From contig CALSFV010000207.1 of assembly GCA_943737045.1 (NCBI GenBank), positions 1,737,501 through 1,801,500 on the forward strand: 64,000 nucleotides of DNA, written 5' to 3'. Positions within the stretch are counted from its first letter, which is position 1. Each line of letters begins with the position of its first letter. The translations under genes and the position numbers were made by a program. This DNA comes from Parapristionchus giblindavisi. Its lineage: Eukaryota; Nematoda; Chromadorea; Rhabditida; Diplogasteridae. Below are positions 32,877-62,657 of this stretch, one piece after another. The notes under the pieces were generated by a model. It did no database searches and was not told where the DNA came from. It saw only the letters and a list, made by a program, of their open reading frames with translations.

Positions 32877-35112
32877 CGGTTAAGAGACCGGCTCGGTAAG
32901 ACTCGAGCATTATGACCCTCTGCCGGACATTCGCCAAGACTTTCGATCTGGGCCTCAATACTTTCATCATAGACACATACCGGGGGGAGACCTATGAAAG
33001 TTATAGTGAAAATGCCCTTGGGCTCAAACCCGGCTCACATATGTTTCATAAAATAAAAAAATTGAAAAATTCATAACTTTTCAATCGTGATAGCTAGGAC
33101 TTTTATTTCTTTTTATTGGTGAATAACATGTCATGGACTCTTATAAACACTCCTGAATAATAATATCATATCGTTCTGTATATGTTTTTTCGTGTCTGAT
33201 TTTCAGATTTTTCTTCTTCTATCCTCGTTGAAGAGATACTGCAAGAAATGCCATAGTGTATATTGCAGCCCTGACGATTATGCACATGGTGGTCACATTC
33301 CCTTGGCCAGCCAGTTTGTCTTAAGCCTCGAGAATTGCAACTGAATGTGAGATATGTGTAAATTGCAAAAATCGAAAATTAAATTTCTTGAAATTCGCAA
33401 GAGTAAGAGGTAGCTGTATTATGTCATTTTACTCGTAGTGATGCACGTACATAGGAATAATATACAAATAGACTCGGACTACATTTTTAAAAAATTTAGA
33501 AAAATAATTATTTTATTTTTATTTTTTGAACTCCCACATTCAGTCAACCGTCAAGGCAATTTGATTCATAGGGCGGATGGTGGCTGATGCATGTCCGTTT
33601 GCGAAAACAACTGCCTCGTGAAGAATCGTCGTTTCGCAGATCTAGAATTTATTTTTTAATTCATCAAACTTGAAAATTTCTATGTTTCTTTCATATAAAT
33701 CGGATGGAAGCTAGCGTACAGCAACCAAAGCTGCACCATTGTTATCAGTAGGAGTGTACTGTACTGCACTACCGTAACCGTCAGGACTCACGAACTAATT
33801 TTTTTTCAGTCGACCCATTATTTTCAACCATGATCCCGGGTTCATGGTTGATAATGGCTGAGGTCGAAAAATTCATGATGATCCCAGACCAAATACTATT
33901 TGCTATTATATCAACAGTGGGCCAACTTTTATTTTTCCGGATAACGTAACTCGAACTACCGTAATAGTAATGCTCGCACCAGAATTTTTCGAGAATTTCA
34001 CTACATTATTATAGGATACGGTATCTAGATTACGGTAGTTCGGTTTACGTTATCCGGAAAAATTAAAGTTAGCTCGCTGTTGATATAATGCCACATAGTA
34101 TTTGGTCTGGGATCGTCATGATTTTTTCGACATCAGTCATTCTCAACCATGAACCCGGGGTCATTGTTGAGAATCATGGGTCGACTGAAAAAAAATCAGT
34201 TCGCGATTCCTGGCGATTACGGTAGTTCAATACCGTATACTCCTACTGATAAAAATGGTGCAGCTTTGGTTGCTGTACGCTAGCTTCCAACCGATTTATA
34301 TGAAAGAAACATAGAAATTTTCAAGTTTGATGAATTAAAAAATAAATTCTAGATCTGCGAAACGACGATTCTTCACGAGGCAGTTGTTTTCGCAAACGGA
34401 CATGCAACAGCCAACATCCGCCCTATGAATCAACTTGCCTTGACGGTCGACTGAATGTGGGAGTTCAAAAAATAAAATAAAAATAATTATTTTTCTAAAT
34501 TTTTAAAAAATGTAGTCCGTGTCTATTTGTATATTATTCCTATGTACGCGCATCACTACGAGTAAAATGACATAATACAGCTACCTCTTACTCTTACGAA
34601 TTTCAATAAATTTAATTTTCGATTTTTGCAATTTACACATTCAGTTGTCTCACATTCAGTTGCAATTCTCGAGGCTTAAGACAAACTGGCTGGCCAAGGG
34701 AATGTGACCACCATGTGCATAATCGTCAGGGCTACAATATACACTATGGCATTTCTTGCAGTATCTCTTCAACGAGGATAGAAGAAGATTAATCTGAAAA
34801 TCAGACACGAAAAAACATATACAGAACGATATGATATTATTATTCAGGAGTGTTTATAAGAGTGCATGACATGTTATTCACCAATAAAAAGAAATAAAAG
34901 TCCTAGCTATCACGATTGAAAAGTTATGAATTTTTCAATTTTTTTATTTTATGAAACATATGTGAGCCGGGTTTGAGCCCAAGGGCATTTTCACTATAAC
35001 TTTCATCGGTCTCCCCCCGGTATGTGTCTATGATGAAAGTATTGAGGCCCAGATCGAAAGTCTTGGCGAATGTCCGGACCATGCTCGAGTCTTACCGAGC
35101 CGGTCTCTTAAA
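32877..35112. mobile_element. 2.2 kb palindrome (fold-back element), ends TTAAGAGACCGGCTCGG
   Basis: The entire segment is an inverted repeat centred near 33995: TTAAGAGACCGGCTCGGTAA at the left end mirrors TTACCGAGCCGGTCTCTTAA at the right. Similarity extends through both 1.1 kb arms with few differences. Copy 1-912 is one arm of the same family. No protein-coding interior remains. Confidence 0.85.
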
Positions 35113-35300
35113 GGGGCAAATATTTTCGCGAACAACTTGTGAAGAAAGAAAGATAACAAAGTTATTCTATGCACCACACAATATTAATTTTCTGCTAATT
35201 CAGCTTATTGATCGCTAGAATTATGAATGAATATCACAGGCAAATTCACGTTTTTTTTGAAAATTGAAAATTGGGGCAATTGGATTCGAACCCAATGCGA
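35113..35300 (+). repeat. Truncated tRNA-carrying element
   Basis: AAAGGGGCAAATATTTTCGCGAAC followed by AATTCAGCTTATTGATCGCTAG and a reverse-strand B box (GGATTCGAACCC at 35281) matches the core of the 45961-46305 element. Confidence 0.55.
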
Positions 35301-36218
35301 CCTGTTTTCCACTACTTTAGGGATTGCTGTGTTGTCTCTCTGACTTTTTTTCTAAAAATTGGCGTCGATGTTTTCACCCATGACTCAATCACAACCACAG
35401 CGATTTACCCGGGAAAGAACACAAATTTATATACCTTGCTCCCCTCCTTGTAGGGAAAGTGAGACGCAAATATAGACAAACAATCAGTGTTAACATCAGC
35501 GCGATTGGGAATTTATTCATTCGTTCATTTTATTTCCATCAAATATAATGAGCAGGAGTGAAAGGAACGAGTGATAAAAAGGGGGTTGATGGTATGTTTC
35601 ACAAATGTGACATAAGTATGTAGATTGAATCGTGTTTGAATAATGCTTCCTCGGTTCTTTCAGCAATTAACTGTAATTTATTTAAAACACGAAAATCGAT
35701 AATTGAACCAGGATACAGTATGCCCGGAAGCGAACCACTACTGAAGCGCCGCAAGATGATGACCATGATGATTATGAGGAGGACGGAGTTGATGAGTTAG
35801 TTGATTCTTGATCTTTGATCAGAGAAAAACCATGACATCACGTAATCCCGTGGGATAGAGAGCCACCCGAAAAAAATTAGCATTTTAGGGATACCCACCA
35901 GCAAAATTGAACAATAAATTGACTGTTTTCTTGAAAATTTCACTATTGTAGGGTACCAGCACTAAGAAGAGTACCATCGTTTTCTAACACAAATATAAAT
36001 TCTTAAATATAACAAAATCGATCACTCAATAATAAGACGATTTTTTTGAAAAAGCTTAAAAAATAAAACCTCTTTCTTCACTTTCTAGAACTTCAGCTTG
36101 GAATACTATATTCTGGAACATCTATAAGTTTAGAATTATATTTTGCATTCAGAGAGATGTGATCTATAGTTCTTTCTGGCCAGTTTAATGATGGAAAAAA
36201 CTCGTGATTCGTCTTCTT

Positions 36219-36326
36219 GACATCCCAAGCTAACTTGAAACTCTCTACTCTGGCCACACTCTCTCGCTTCTTTGCTGACGAGAGAGTATTACCAATGCGG
36301 AGAGTAAAATTAGCTCGGGAATATTT
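36219..36326. repeat. CACACC hairpin MITE (M1)
   Basis: ACATCCCAAGCTAACTTGAA and TAAAATTAGCTCGGGAATA ends with the CTCTGGCCACACTCTCTCG hairpin. Confidence 0.75.
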
Positions 36327-36349
36327 ATTCAGCTCCTTTATCCAGTGGC

Positions 36350-36481
36350 CGTATGCAAGAACCGTTTTCGGGGAAAAGTGTGACGTAATTAGCGTAGGCG
36401 GAGGCGTTTTCCAAAAATCATGCGCCCCTTAATGACGTCACATTTTCCCGGAAAACTTTTTTCCCGTTGTTCTTGCATACT
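36350..36481. repeat. TGACGTCA-type hairpin MITE
   Basis: GTATGCAAGAACCGTTTTCG and TTTTCCCGTTGTTCTTGCATAC are inverted ends; AATGACGTCACATTTTCCCGG lies inside. Confidence 0.75.
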
Positions 36482-36533
36482 GCCACAAATCTCATTTTAT
36501 ATATTATCTCCCATCTAAGCATACAGCACGCTG

Positions 36534-36646
36534 AAAGGTGGAGTCCCTCGAATATCTTCGCGAGTAAACTGTGAAGACAGGAGGGTTGCAAAAGTCATAC
36601 AAGTCACCGCACACCATTTCCTTTTATGATGATTCTGCGTATTGAT
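36534..36646. repeat. One-ended copy of the AAAGGTGGA element
   Basis: AAAGGTGGAGTCCCTCGAAT and GTAAACTGTGAAGACAG match one end of 45961-46305. It is cut off by the left arm of the fold-back element at 36647. Confidence 0.6.
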
Positions 36647-37335
36647 CGGATGAAAGTCGATTGGTGGACGTGATTGGGAGTCATGAGCAAAAAAAAGTCG
36701 CAGATTATCGATTTTTTGTGATCTACCACGGAAATTGACATACATAACTCGGTCCATTTTCATCATACAGAGACCGGTCAGGAGTCAGTCGAAGCGTATT
36801 AGTATCTCCAAAAAGTGTTTCGGCACACAATGGCGGAAAACCCGTCTTCAATGTGTTTCACCCAAAATTTTGACTAGTAAAGTGAGTGTTTCTCGAAAAT
36901 TTCTCAGAAACACAATGAATTTTATTGCACTAATGGACTCGCAGCACCCGATATATTGTACGTATGTAGTTCATTTGACTCATCTCTCGCCCCGGGACAA
37001 CAAAATACTAAGTACTCCCGGACTTTTTCAGAAAAAATTGGTTTTTTGACCATAAATCACTTAAAAATGGTCCTATTTCAAAAAAGGAAAATGAAGCTCT
37101 CTACGAGCATAACAAAATATGTTTATATGATTATCACGCTAGAGATAATCATTCTCGAGCTATAATACGATTTCCTCAATTTAAAGGAAGAATCATTCCG
37201 AATTTCTGTTATTTTTGTTTACATTCGAGATTTTAGTAGTATACTTCTATCAAAAATAGCATGAGTTAGATTTCTTTTATTCAACATAAAAAGGTGACAT
37301 AGAATAGAAAATTGAGAATACAACGGCGGATTCAT

Positions 37336-37596
37336 TTACTGATCGAATACGAGTTCACTAGATAGGTCATGGGCATCATCCGTGAATAGATTGTTCTTCT
37401 CGTCGTGCATCCAATCGTAGATCTCGTCAGGGGTGATAATCCGATCATCCTCGTGCACTGCCACTTCATCCTCGATGAATGCTCCATCCTCATCTGCCTC
37501 CTTCTCCCACTCATTGATGAAGTCATTGATAAGCGCCAGATCTCTTTTGGTTCTGCCCCGTCGCTGCCTTCTTCTCCTCTTCTTGCTTCTTCTTTG
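37336..37596 (-). pseudogene. Terminal exon of an unknown protein, basic then acidic
   Basis: An 86-codon open frame runs from the acceptor CTCTTCTAG to a TAA. It begins with a strongly basic stretch (RRSKKRRRRQRRGRTKR), followed by an acidic region with INDFINEWEKEADEDG and PDEIYDWMHDEKNN. The overlapping upstream frame reads IKNLIRTLLAKKKQEEEKK, which could continue into it with one frameshift near 37545, so the gene may be broken. It lies inside the fold-back element and may be a remnant of its own gene. I do not recognise the family. Confidence 0.4.
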
Positions 37597-37667
37597 CTAG
37601 AAGAGTCCGAATGAGGTTCTTAATCTGGTTGTTGCACATTCTCTGGGCAGGCTTGATGACTGGCCTG

Positions 37668-37860
37668 CTCTGGTATTTCCAGACTAGTAGTACACTTACG
37701 TGACGTCACAGACTAGCAGTTTACGGCTAGTTTACTAGAAGTAAAACGCAAGTCTACGGCTAGTGATTACGGTATAAGTAGACTAAAAGTTTTTTCAGTT
37801 CACGATAAGTGGTACGTGTGTTTCCGCACCACGTATTACCGTATACTCTGTTTGCCCTTT
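37668..37860. repeat. Truncated CTCTGGTATTT MITE (M2b)
   Basis: A clear left end, CTCTGGTATTTCCAGACTAG; the right end is missing. Confidence 0.6.
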
Positions 37861-38125
37861 GCAACTCTGACTGCGGAAGTTGAGATATTGAATTTTTCGC
37901 TTATTTTTATGTTTGTTCGATGTGTAGGTGTGTTGCGCAATATCAATATGAACTTGTGAGATGCAAATTTAATATTGGGAAGTTTGAAATAGCGCCAGAA
38001 TATATTCGATATGCTATGTTCGTTTTGGTTCAGTTTTCACTCATCTTTCTTTAGTGTTTGTGTTATTTATCGCCCGTAATCGAAACCTTTTTCCGACAGG
38101 GTTCACTCAGTTGGCCGATTGACGA

Positions 38126-38535
38126 TGAGCGGACGGATTCATGGTGGATATCATGGTGAATCGCGTGAATTCATGGTGGGTCAGATCGTTTCCGTTAGTT
38201 CTTTCATCGTATTTATTTATATTACTTTTCCTTTCGCTGATTTCATATCTCTCAACCTCTGTGGTGATTATTGATATCTCGCAATGCTATTTACAGCCGA
38301 CGTCCATACCGCATTGTTGCTGGAAACGTCGAGGCGTGAAATTTTGCTGGAAGATGATCATGTAGGCGATTTTAATGTATTTTATCACTATTTTCTTACC
38401 TTTTCTTTTCGCAACCCCGCAAAATTTATTAAATTTCTTCACATGTTCTCTCTCTCATTTCTTCTACAGATGTCAATGATACACTTTCGGTGCCCTCGTC
38501 TTTCTCTTTTAAATAGTGGAGCTATTTTCGAATAG
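38126..38535 (+). CDS. Possible small multi-exon gene inside the fold-back element
   Basis: ATG at 38126 opens MSGRIHGGYHGESREFM before a GTGGGT donor. The stretch 38298-38359 (after TTTACAG) reads DVHTALLLETSRREILLEDDH before GTAGGC, and after CTACAG at 38468 the frame continues to a TAG at 38533. The phase between the first two pieces does not fit without another exon. No family was recognised. Confidence 0.2.
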
Positions 38536-40049
38536 GGTGGGTAGAAATAAGCCATATATACTGGGTTTATCCACGTCAATTACTCCTTGACATACTCTTG
38601 CTCAATCGATTGTTAGCTTGGTCTGCCCGTCCGTTCCTCAGTGATCCCGTCTCTTGCCATTTCTCTTTTTTCAATCTTCAATAAGTCTTCGTTCATCTGT
38701 TTTTAGTAACTTTTTGCACACTAACTATTAACTTATGCGTGAACACGGATAAATTTGAATTTTAGAATGGTTGAATCACAATTATAATCGATGAATCATG
38801 TTTATTGTTACTTTTTTTTTTAAATCGTCTTATTTAAGACGACGATAATGATGGTGAAGAGGAAGGCACACGGGCAAGCGAGGATGGACTAGAGATCACT
38901 TAATACTGATCGCTGGGAGGAAGAGACTGGTCGCGGAGGGCGCCGCGCCTGTGTCTGTACGCTTTTCAATAGGTACGCTTTTCAATAATGGTATCGTGTA
39001 TCCGTTTCATAAAGAATACTGTAGAGACTATATACTGAATACTGTAGATATGGATAATTTGGGATACTCAGTGTCACCAAGCTGAAGTCGGTTTGCAAAA
39101 CTGTAGGGCATACCTGGGCGGGGTACAGGGAGCTCGATTCTGCAGTGGCGTTCTAACTAAACGAAAGCTCAATACAGTAACCGGCGATAACCCACTACTT
39201 TATCGCGTTAACCACTTAAACCAGACGTGGGCTTGGTTAGTCATTTGTTGATGACACCTACCGTACCACAAACATTACAATAACCGTGAATATTGACCCT
39301 TGTCTGAATTCGGTTACGGTAGTCCCGTTGTCTGAGTGGTGCGATGGGGGGTACAATTTTGGTAACAGCAGATACGTTAGGGATAACACTATTCCACCTA
39401 CAGTAATCTGATATTAGCGCATACTGTAAACAATTATTCTGCGGAGTCGTGATACTTTTATTGCAGTAATCATTTTCTTCCAGAGCGATTGCGCCTCCCG
39501 ATGCTCTTGCTGTAATCCGACAACTGCAAGGATCTTCATACAGGTACACTTGCTTGATAGTATTCTCGAATTTATTCTAAGAAAATATACTTTTTGTAGA
39601 AAAAGTCTATATTTAATAGTGTTTTATGCAATTTTCCAATGTCTATTTTTTATTTAAAGCATATAATCATGTTTAGATATGACACCTACTACCATCAGGA
39701 TCGGCATCGACTGAGGTCAATGACGTCCGACTCAATCCACATCGACTCTCCATAATTGTGGATGATCTTAATTTTTGCTGTTGTATTTTGAATTGTTAAT
39801 ATATGTATTAAAACTACCCATAACTAATCATTTGCTTTTTTCCTGTATTCACGTAGTATAAAACTACTCAAGATCGTCATACGTGCCCTAATATGCTTGC
39901 CTATTAATTAAATGTTTTCTTGATTGTCCAATTTTCCGATAAAAAATTCGCGTTGCGTTAACAGAAGTTTATTTATTAATACGCTTCACATAACTGTCGT
40001 AGAAGACATTTATAATGAGTAAAATTTTTAAAAAATTAGTTCGTGATTC

Positions 40050-40244
40050 ACATATTTGACGAAATGCATTACAGTATACCACACCACTAGCGGTAGACTT
40101 GCGTTTGACTAGCCGTAGACTTACGTTTAACTAGCCGTAGACTTACGCACCACTTCCCGTAGACTTGCGTTTAACTAGCCGTACACTTGCAAGTCTACGG
40201 CTAGTCTGAATGAGAAGTAAACTACTAGTCTGGAAATACCAGAG
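40050..40244. repeat. Truncated CTCTGGTATTT MITE (M2b)
   Basis: TTGACGAAATGCATTACAGT and several CTAGCCGTAGACTTACG blocks, ending CTGGAAATACCAGAG; the left end is lost. Confidence 0.65.
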
Positions 40245-41011
40245 TGGCTCTCATTCTCTTCTCGGCTTCTTCGGGTCTCACTCAGCTTGTTTCATGCCTT
40301 GTAGAATTTCTGGAAGAGTTCGACCACCAGTTGTCTCGTAACGGAATCGCGAGGGGCGCTCTTCTTTCTTCCGAGTGCGAAGTGCCCATCCATTTTTCGC
40401 ACTAGTGCCATTTTTCGAGCATGTGATGACAACAGCAACAAAATCGCAGAAATTCGGAATAATTCTTCCTTCAAATTGAGGAAATCGTATTATAGCTCGA
40501 GAATCATCATCTCTAGCGTGATAATCATATAGACATATTTTGTTGTGCTCGTTGAGAGCTTCAGTTTCCTTTTTCGAAATAGTATCTAGGACCATTTTTA
40601 AGTAATTTATGGTCAAAAAACCATTTTTTTGAAAAAAATGAAAAATGAAAATGAAAAAAAGTCCGGGAGTACATAGTATTTCGATGTCCCGGGGCGAGAG
40701 ATGAGTCAAATGAACTACATACGTACCCTTTATCGGGTGCTGCGAGTCCATTGGTGCAATTAAATTCATTGTGCTTCTGAGAATTTTTCGATAAACACTT
40801 TTCTAGTAAAAAAAATCAGTTTTTTTGGGTGAAACACACTGAAGACGGGTTTTCCGCCATTGTGTGCCGAAACACTTTTTTGGAGATACTAATACGCTTC
40901 GAATGACTCCTGTCCGGTCTCTGTACGATCAAAAAGAGTTATAGAGATCACAAAAAATTGATAATCTGCGATTTTTGCCAAATCAAGTCGATAGGCCTTC
41001 TCATGACCCCC

Positions 41012-41131
41012 CACAGTATTCTGGTCCAAGCCATTTTTCTTCCAAAGCAAGACAAAGGAGAGACCATTGTATTCGAGAGAGTTTGTATGTTGAGCGGTCG
41101 TTCTTGCTTTGAAAGTCATGAGAACGCTGTG
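41012..41131. mobile_element. 120 bp MITE with CACAG/CTGTG ends and 4 bp target duplication
   Basis: It reads CACAGTATTCTGG ... GAACGCTGTG and is flanked by CCCC on both sides. The opposite arm of the host fold-back element lacks it, so the insertion is directly visible. A near-identical copy at 61768-61887 is flanked by AGCG on both sides; a decayed copy lies at about 62050-62156. Confidence 0.8.
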
Positions 41132-41603
41132 CCCCAACCACATCCACCAATCGATTTTCATCCAAATCCGAGAGAAAAAATTTTCCTAGGAGCACAAGGG
41201 GGCGATTTTGATACTTTTTTACAGGAGACCCGTGATATTAGTTACCTGCTCCTGTGAAATTCTGAAGCATGACATGCAACAAAATATAAATAAATCCTGA
41301 TCTGTATATATGCTGCAGTGTATTTTTAGTTTATAGCTAACAACAGAATCAGATTGATGGGATGATCTGTCCGTAGTATGTTCGATCAGTTCTTTCTCTA
41401 GATCATTAAGTTTTATCGTTTCCGAATAACATTTTACAATCGTTATTTAAGCTTGAGTCGTCATGGATTATTATCATCTTTTTTTCCATATTTAATGAGT
41501 CAAGCGCACAACCGGTGGCTAGCTTCAAGCTGATAAGAAAGCGTACATAAAGATGCACTCGTAAGGCTAGCTGAATTCTATATTTAATCACATTTCACAT
41601 TGA

Positions 41604-41718
41604 ATGCACACCACAAGATAATTTGAAACTCTCCGCTCTGGCAATGCGCTCTCGCTCTCGTTGCCTACCAGAGAGCGTAGTCAGAGCGGAGAGCTTCAAA
41701 TTAGCTCGGATAAGACTT
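41604..41718. repeat. CACACC hairpin MITE (M1) in the gene B promoter
   Basis: Full-length copy ending 33 nt upstream of the gene B ATG (41752). Gene C has an M1 copy at the equivalent place (60947-61063). Confidence 0.8.
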
Positions 41719-41728
41719 AAAATTACAG

Positions 41729-41735
41729 TTTTTAG
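41729..41735 (+). promoter_or_regulatory. Candidate trans-splice acceptor before gene B
   Basis: GTTTTTAG is followed by GGTAATCGCCTGAGCA and the ATG. The same TTTTAG-GGTAATCGCC sequence precedes the gene C start. Confidence 0.45.
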
Positions 41736-41751
41736 GGTAATCGCCTGAGCA

Positions 41752-60431
<18,680 letters not shown>

Positions 60432-60463
60432 ATTCATCTATTGATCGAGTATGAAATATAATT

Positions 60464-60469
60464 AATAAA
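60464..60469 (+). terminator. Possible polyadenylation signal AATAAA for gene B
   Basis: AATAAA lies 33 nt after the TAG stop. Confidence 0.55.
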
Positions 60470-60669
60470 TTACGCAATTATTGTACCAATCTGTACATTC
60501 GTTATATTCATTCGATAAGTATTGACTCGTATGTATTTGATAAAGACACGGAGAACATTGCTCGAACTGACTGCCTCAGCAAAATAATTCATGATGGAAA
60601 ACTGACAATGAACTCAACAGCACACATTGTTGAAGTATCGTTGAAGAATTATCAATCACAAAATTTTCT

Positions 60670-60718
60670 CGCAGGACTTCGTGCGCCTTGAATAACGGGT
60701 TGTACCTTTACCTTTTTA
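60670..60718 (+). repeat. Fragment of the SINE-like unit
   Basis: CGCAGGACTTCGTGCGCCTT and AACGGGTTGTACCTTTACC match 21955-22000. Confidence 0.55.
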
Positions 60719-60946
60719 CATTTTACGCCAGTCGTATCAGTTTTCTTCTCCTCCAATGATTCATTGTCCTTGTCATGAATGAATGAGTGATGATCGACAC
60801 CGAAGATTGTCATTCGTTTCTTTTGAGACCAGTCCAGCAGTCCAGCCCTTAATCAGCGGATTATCTCCACGAGATAAGAAAATGATGATGATGAACTGAT
60901 CAGTCTTTATTTTTTGGATAGAGCGGGCAGCTTGTCTCTTTATTGG

Positions 60947-61063
60947 TGCACACCCGAGCTATAATAATTTGAAACTCTACGCCGTAGTAATGCTCTCTCG
61001 CTTTAGTTGTCTACGAGAGAGTGTTACTAGAGCGGAGAGAAAAATTCGCTCGAAGTGTACCCT
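60947..61063. repeat. CACACC hairpin MITE (M1) in the gene C promoter
   Basis: GTGCACACCCGAGCTAT and GCTCGAAGTGTACCC ends; it ends 47 nt upstream of the gene C ATG, matching the placement before gene B. Confidence 0.8.
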
Positions 61064-61081
61064 TAACTCAATTTGTAGTGA

Positions 61082-61088
61082 ATTTTAG
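61082..61088 (+). promoter_or_regulatory. Candidate trans-splice acceptor before gene C
   Basis: AATTTTAG followed by GGTAATCGCCGGAGCATCC and the ATG at 61111, as in gene B. Confidence 0.45.
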
Positions 61089-61110
61089 GGTAATCGCCGG
61101 AGCATCCGCA

Positions 61111-62354
61111 ATGATAAGGCCAATTTTGTTTGCGGTGAGTGTCTAACTTTTATTTACATAGAAACATTTCACAGATAATGATGTTGTTTCCGCAAATAAA
61201 CTAACCTTAAGATTGCATAACTGGTTGAAGGTTCGATAAATGTACTAGAAAATGTAAATGTACTAGTTTAAAAAATATAAATTTACTAGAACAAAATTTG
61301 TTTCTAGGCACTGGTCGTCTCCGCCATGGCTCTGCCCGATATGTTCTTGGGCAGGCATCGGAAGGGATTCCTGCACCATATTCACGGAGATGTGCGTTGT
61401 CCTATGCATTTATGTAAATGCAATTGTATCGCATGGAAAGTCGAGATCAGTTTGGGTGCTTAACCAAAAGACCAACTTTTTACTTGTCCTTATCAAAATT
61501 CAAGATTGATAAGAAAGGGTTTGCACAGTTTTATGGTTACTCACTGGCATGAAACTACGCACGAACCATTATGGGGTTGCGTACCTAATCTGCATTCATT
61601 ATAATTACCTATTTATTTTGAATGATTAATACAATTTTAAAAGGTAAATTATTTTTGTATTTCACGCAATGTTAGAATATGTTTACGTGAAAAAAGAATG
61701 ATATCGAATGATTCCACCCACGAGATGATGCAAAAATAAATCAGTGCGAAAATATTTCTCTTCAGCGCACAGCGTTCTCATGACTTTCAAAGCAAGAACG
61801 ACCGCTCAACATACAAACTCTCTCGAATACAATGGTCTCTCCTTTGTCTTGCTTTGGAAGAAAAATGGCTTGGACCAGAATACTGTGAGCGCCTATAGAT
61901 CTGAAATAAGCAGAGACCATATGCAAATAAGCAGACGAACTTTAAACATACACTGGCAAACTAAAACATACTCCGGTCTGGCAATGTTATCTCGCTTACT
62001 TATAATAATAATAATATTATTTATACGTATTCATCACAATGTTCTATAGACTGTGAAAGCCAAAACGACCGCTCAACATAGAAACTCTCTCAAATGCAAT
62101 CGTCTTTCGCTTGTCTGGCTATGGAAACAAAATGGCTTGAACCAGAATACTGTGCCATGAATAAACAGTGAAACGTGTGATCGAAGAAAAATACTTTGTC
62201 TACGAGAGAGTGTGGTCAGAGCGTAGAGTGAAAGTAGATGCCTTTAAAGGTTGGCAGCATTGCACCAGATGAAGACGATGATGGACACGGAGAAGCGTCG
62301 ATCAAACTGCTGGTCGATCATTTTGATCCCAACAACACTGACACCTTCAATAAT
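61111..62354 (+). CDS. Gene C: third S28 paralogue, first three exons
   Basis: Exons 61111-61134, 61308-61391 and 62250-62354. The first two have the same lengths as in gene B (24, 84 nt); the third is 105 nt against 102. They encode a signal peptide (MIRPILFAALVVSAMA), a short pro-segment with FLGRHRKGFLHHIHGD, and the segment ending LLVDHFDPNNTDTFNN, which corresponds to the N-terminal edge of the S28 domain. The third exon's acceptor lies at the end of a MITE. A fold-back transposon follows in the next intron and the rest is beyond the window, so whether the gene is intact cannot be told. Confidence 0.75.
61768..61887. mobile_element. 120 bp MITE with CACAG/CTGTG ends
   Basis: Near-identical to 41012-41131 in reverse orientation, flanked by AGCG on both sides. 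A decayed copy follows at about 62050-62156. Confidence 0.8.
61950..62249. repeat. CACACC MITE (M1) split into two halves
   Basis: A left half (CTCCGGTCTGGCAATGTTATC, about 61970-62000) and a right half (CTACGAGAGAGTGTGGTCAG to GCCTTTAAAG, 62200-62249) are separated by about 190 bp. The right end supplies the AAAG acceptor of gene C exon 3. Confidence 0.55.
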
Positions 62355-62590
62355 GTGAGTATTCGTGACCAATTGGTCATATTACTTATTGACCGTATAA
62401 AATACACTTGTTTATTTGGTACGAGTAGCCAGCCATAGCCACAAGTGTTTCTATGTTTAGAGAGGGAATCCAAACGAGATAGGGCGTAGATCAGAGAGTG
62501 CGCGAAGAAGGAAGGGAGGGAAAGGGGGGTTGACCGATAGAATGGTTCTGCGTCAGCTAGTAGCAATTCACAAGTACATTTTATACGGAC

Positions 62591-62597
<7 letters not shown>
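62355..62597. other. Start of gene C intron 3
   Basis: No conserved sequence seen before the transposon; it is AT-rich with a purine-rich block near 62500-62530. Confidence 0.4.

Positions 62598-62652
<55 letters not shown>
62598..62652 (+). repeat. (AT)n microsatellite at the F1 insertion point
   Basis: About 27 AT units directly next to the F1 terminus GAGAGGAATCGCG. Confidence 0.95.

Positions 62653-62657
<5 letters not shown>

Larger units (their letters stand above)
36647..41165. mobile_element. 4.5 kb fold-back element with ~550 bp arms
   Basis: The left arm (36647-37215) returns inverted at about 40425-41165. Shared phrases include AATGGCGGAAAACCCGTCTTC and CGCAGCACCCGATA against TATCGGGTGCTGCG. 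The right arm is longer because MITE 41012-41131 inserted into it. The interior (37216-40424) holds degraded coding sequence (37336-37596), a possible small gene (38126-38535) and two truncated M2b MITEs. Confidence 0.75.
30950..41603. other. Repeat-dominated spacer between divergent genes A and B
   Basis: No conserved gene was recognised. It holds M1 and M2 MITEs, a tRNA-like element (32640-32870), a 2.2 kb palindrome (32877-35112) and a 4.5 kb fold-back element (36647-41165) with degraded coding sequence. The stretch 30990-32000 is AT-rich with only short unsupported ORFs. At 31065-31200 there are two inverted copies of CTTCTTCGGTTTCTGG. Confidence 0.6.

Noticed and set aside
36735..37049. 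104-codon ORF and its mirror at 40278-40769
   Set aside because: Both are readings of the two inverted arms of one fold-back element.
39241..39549. 102-codon minus-strand ORF
   Set aside because: No domain, no splice context, and composition unlike the recognised genes.
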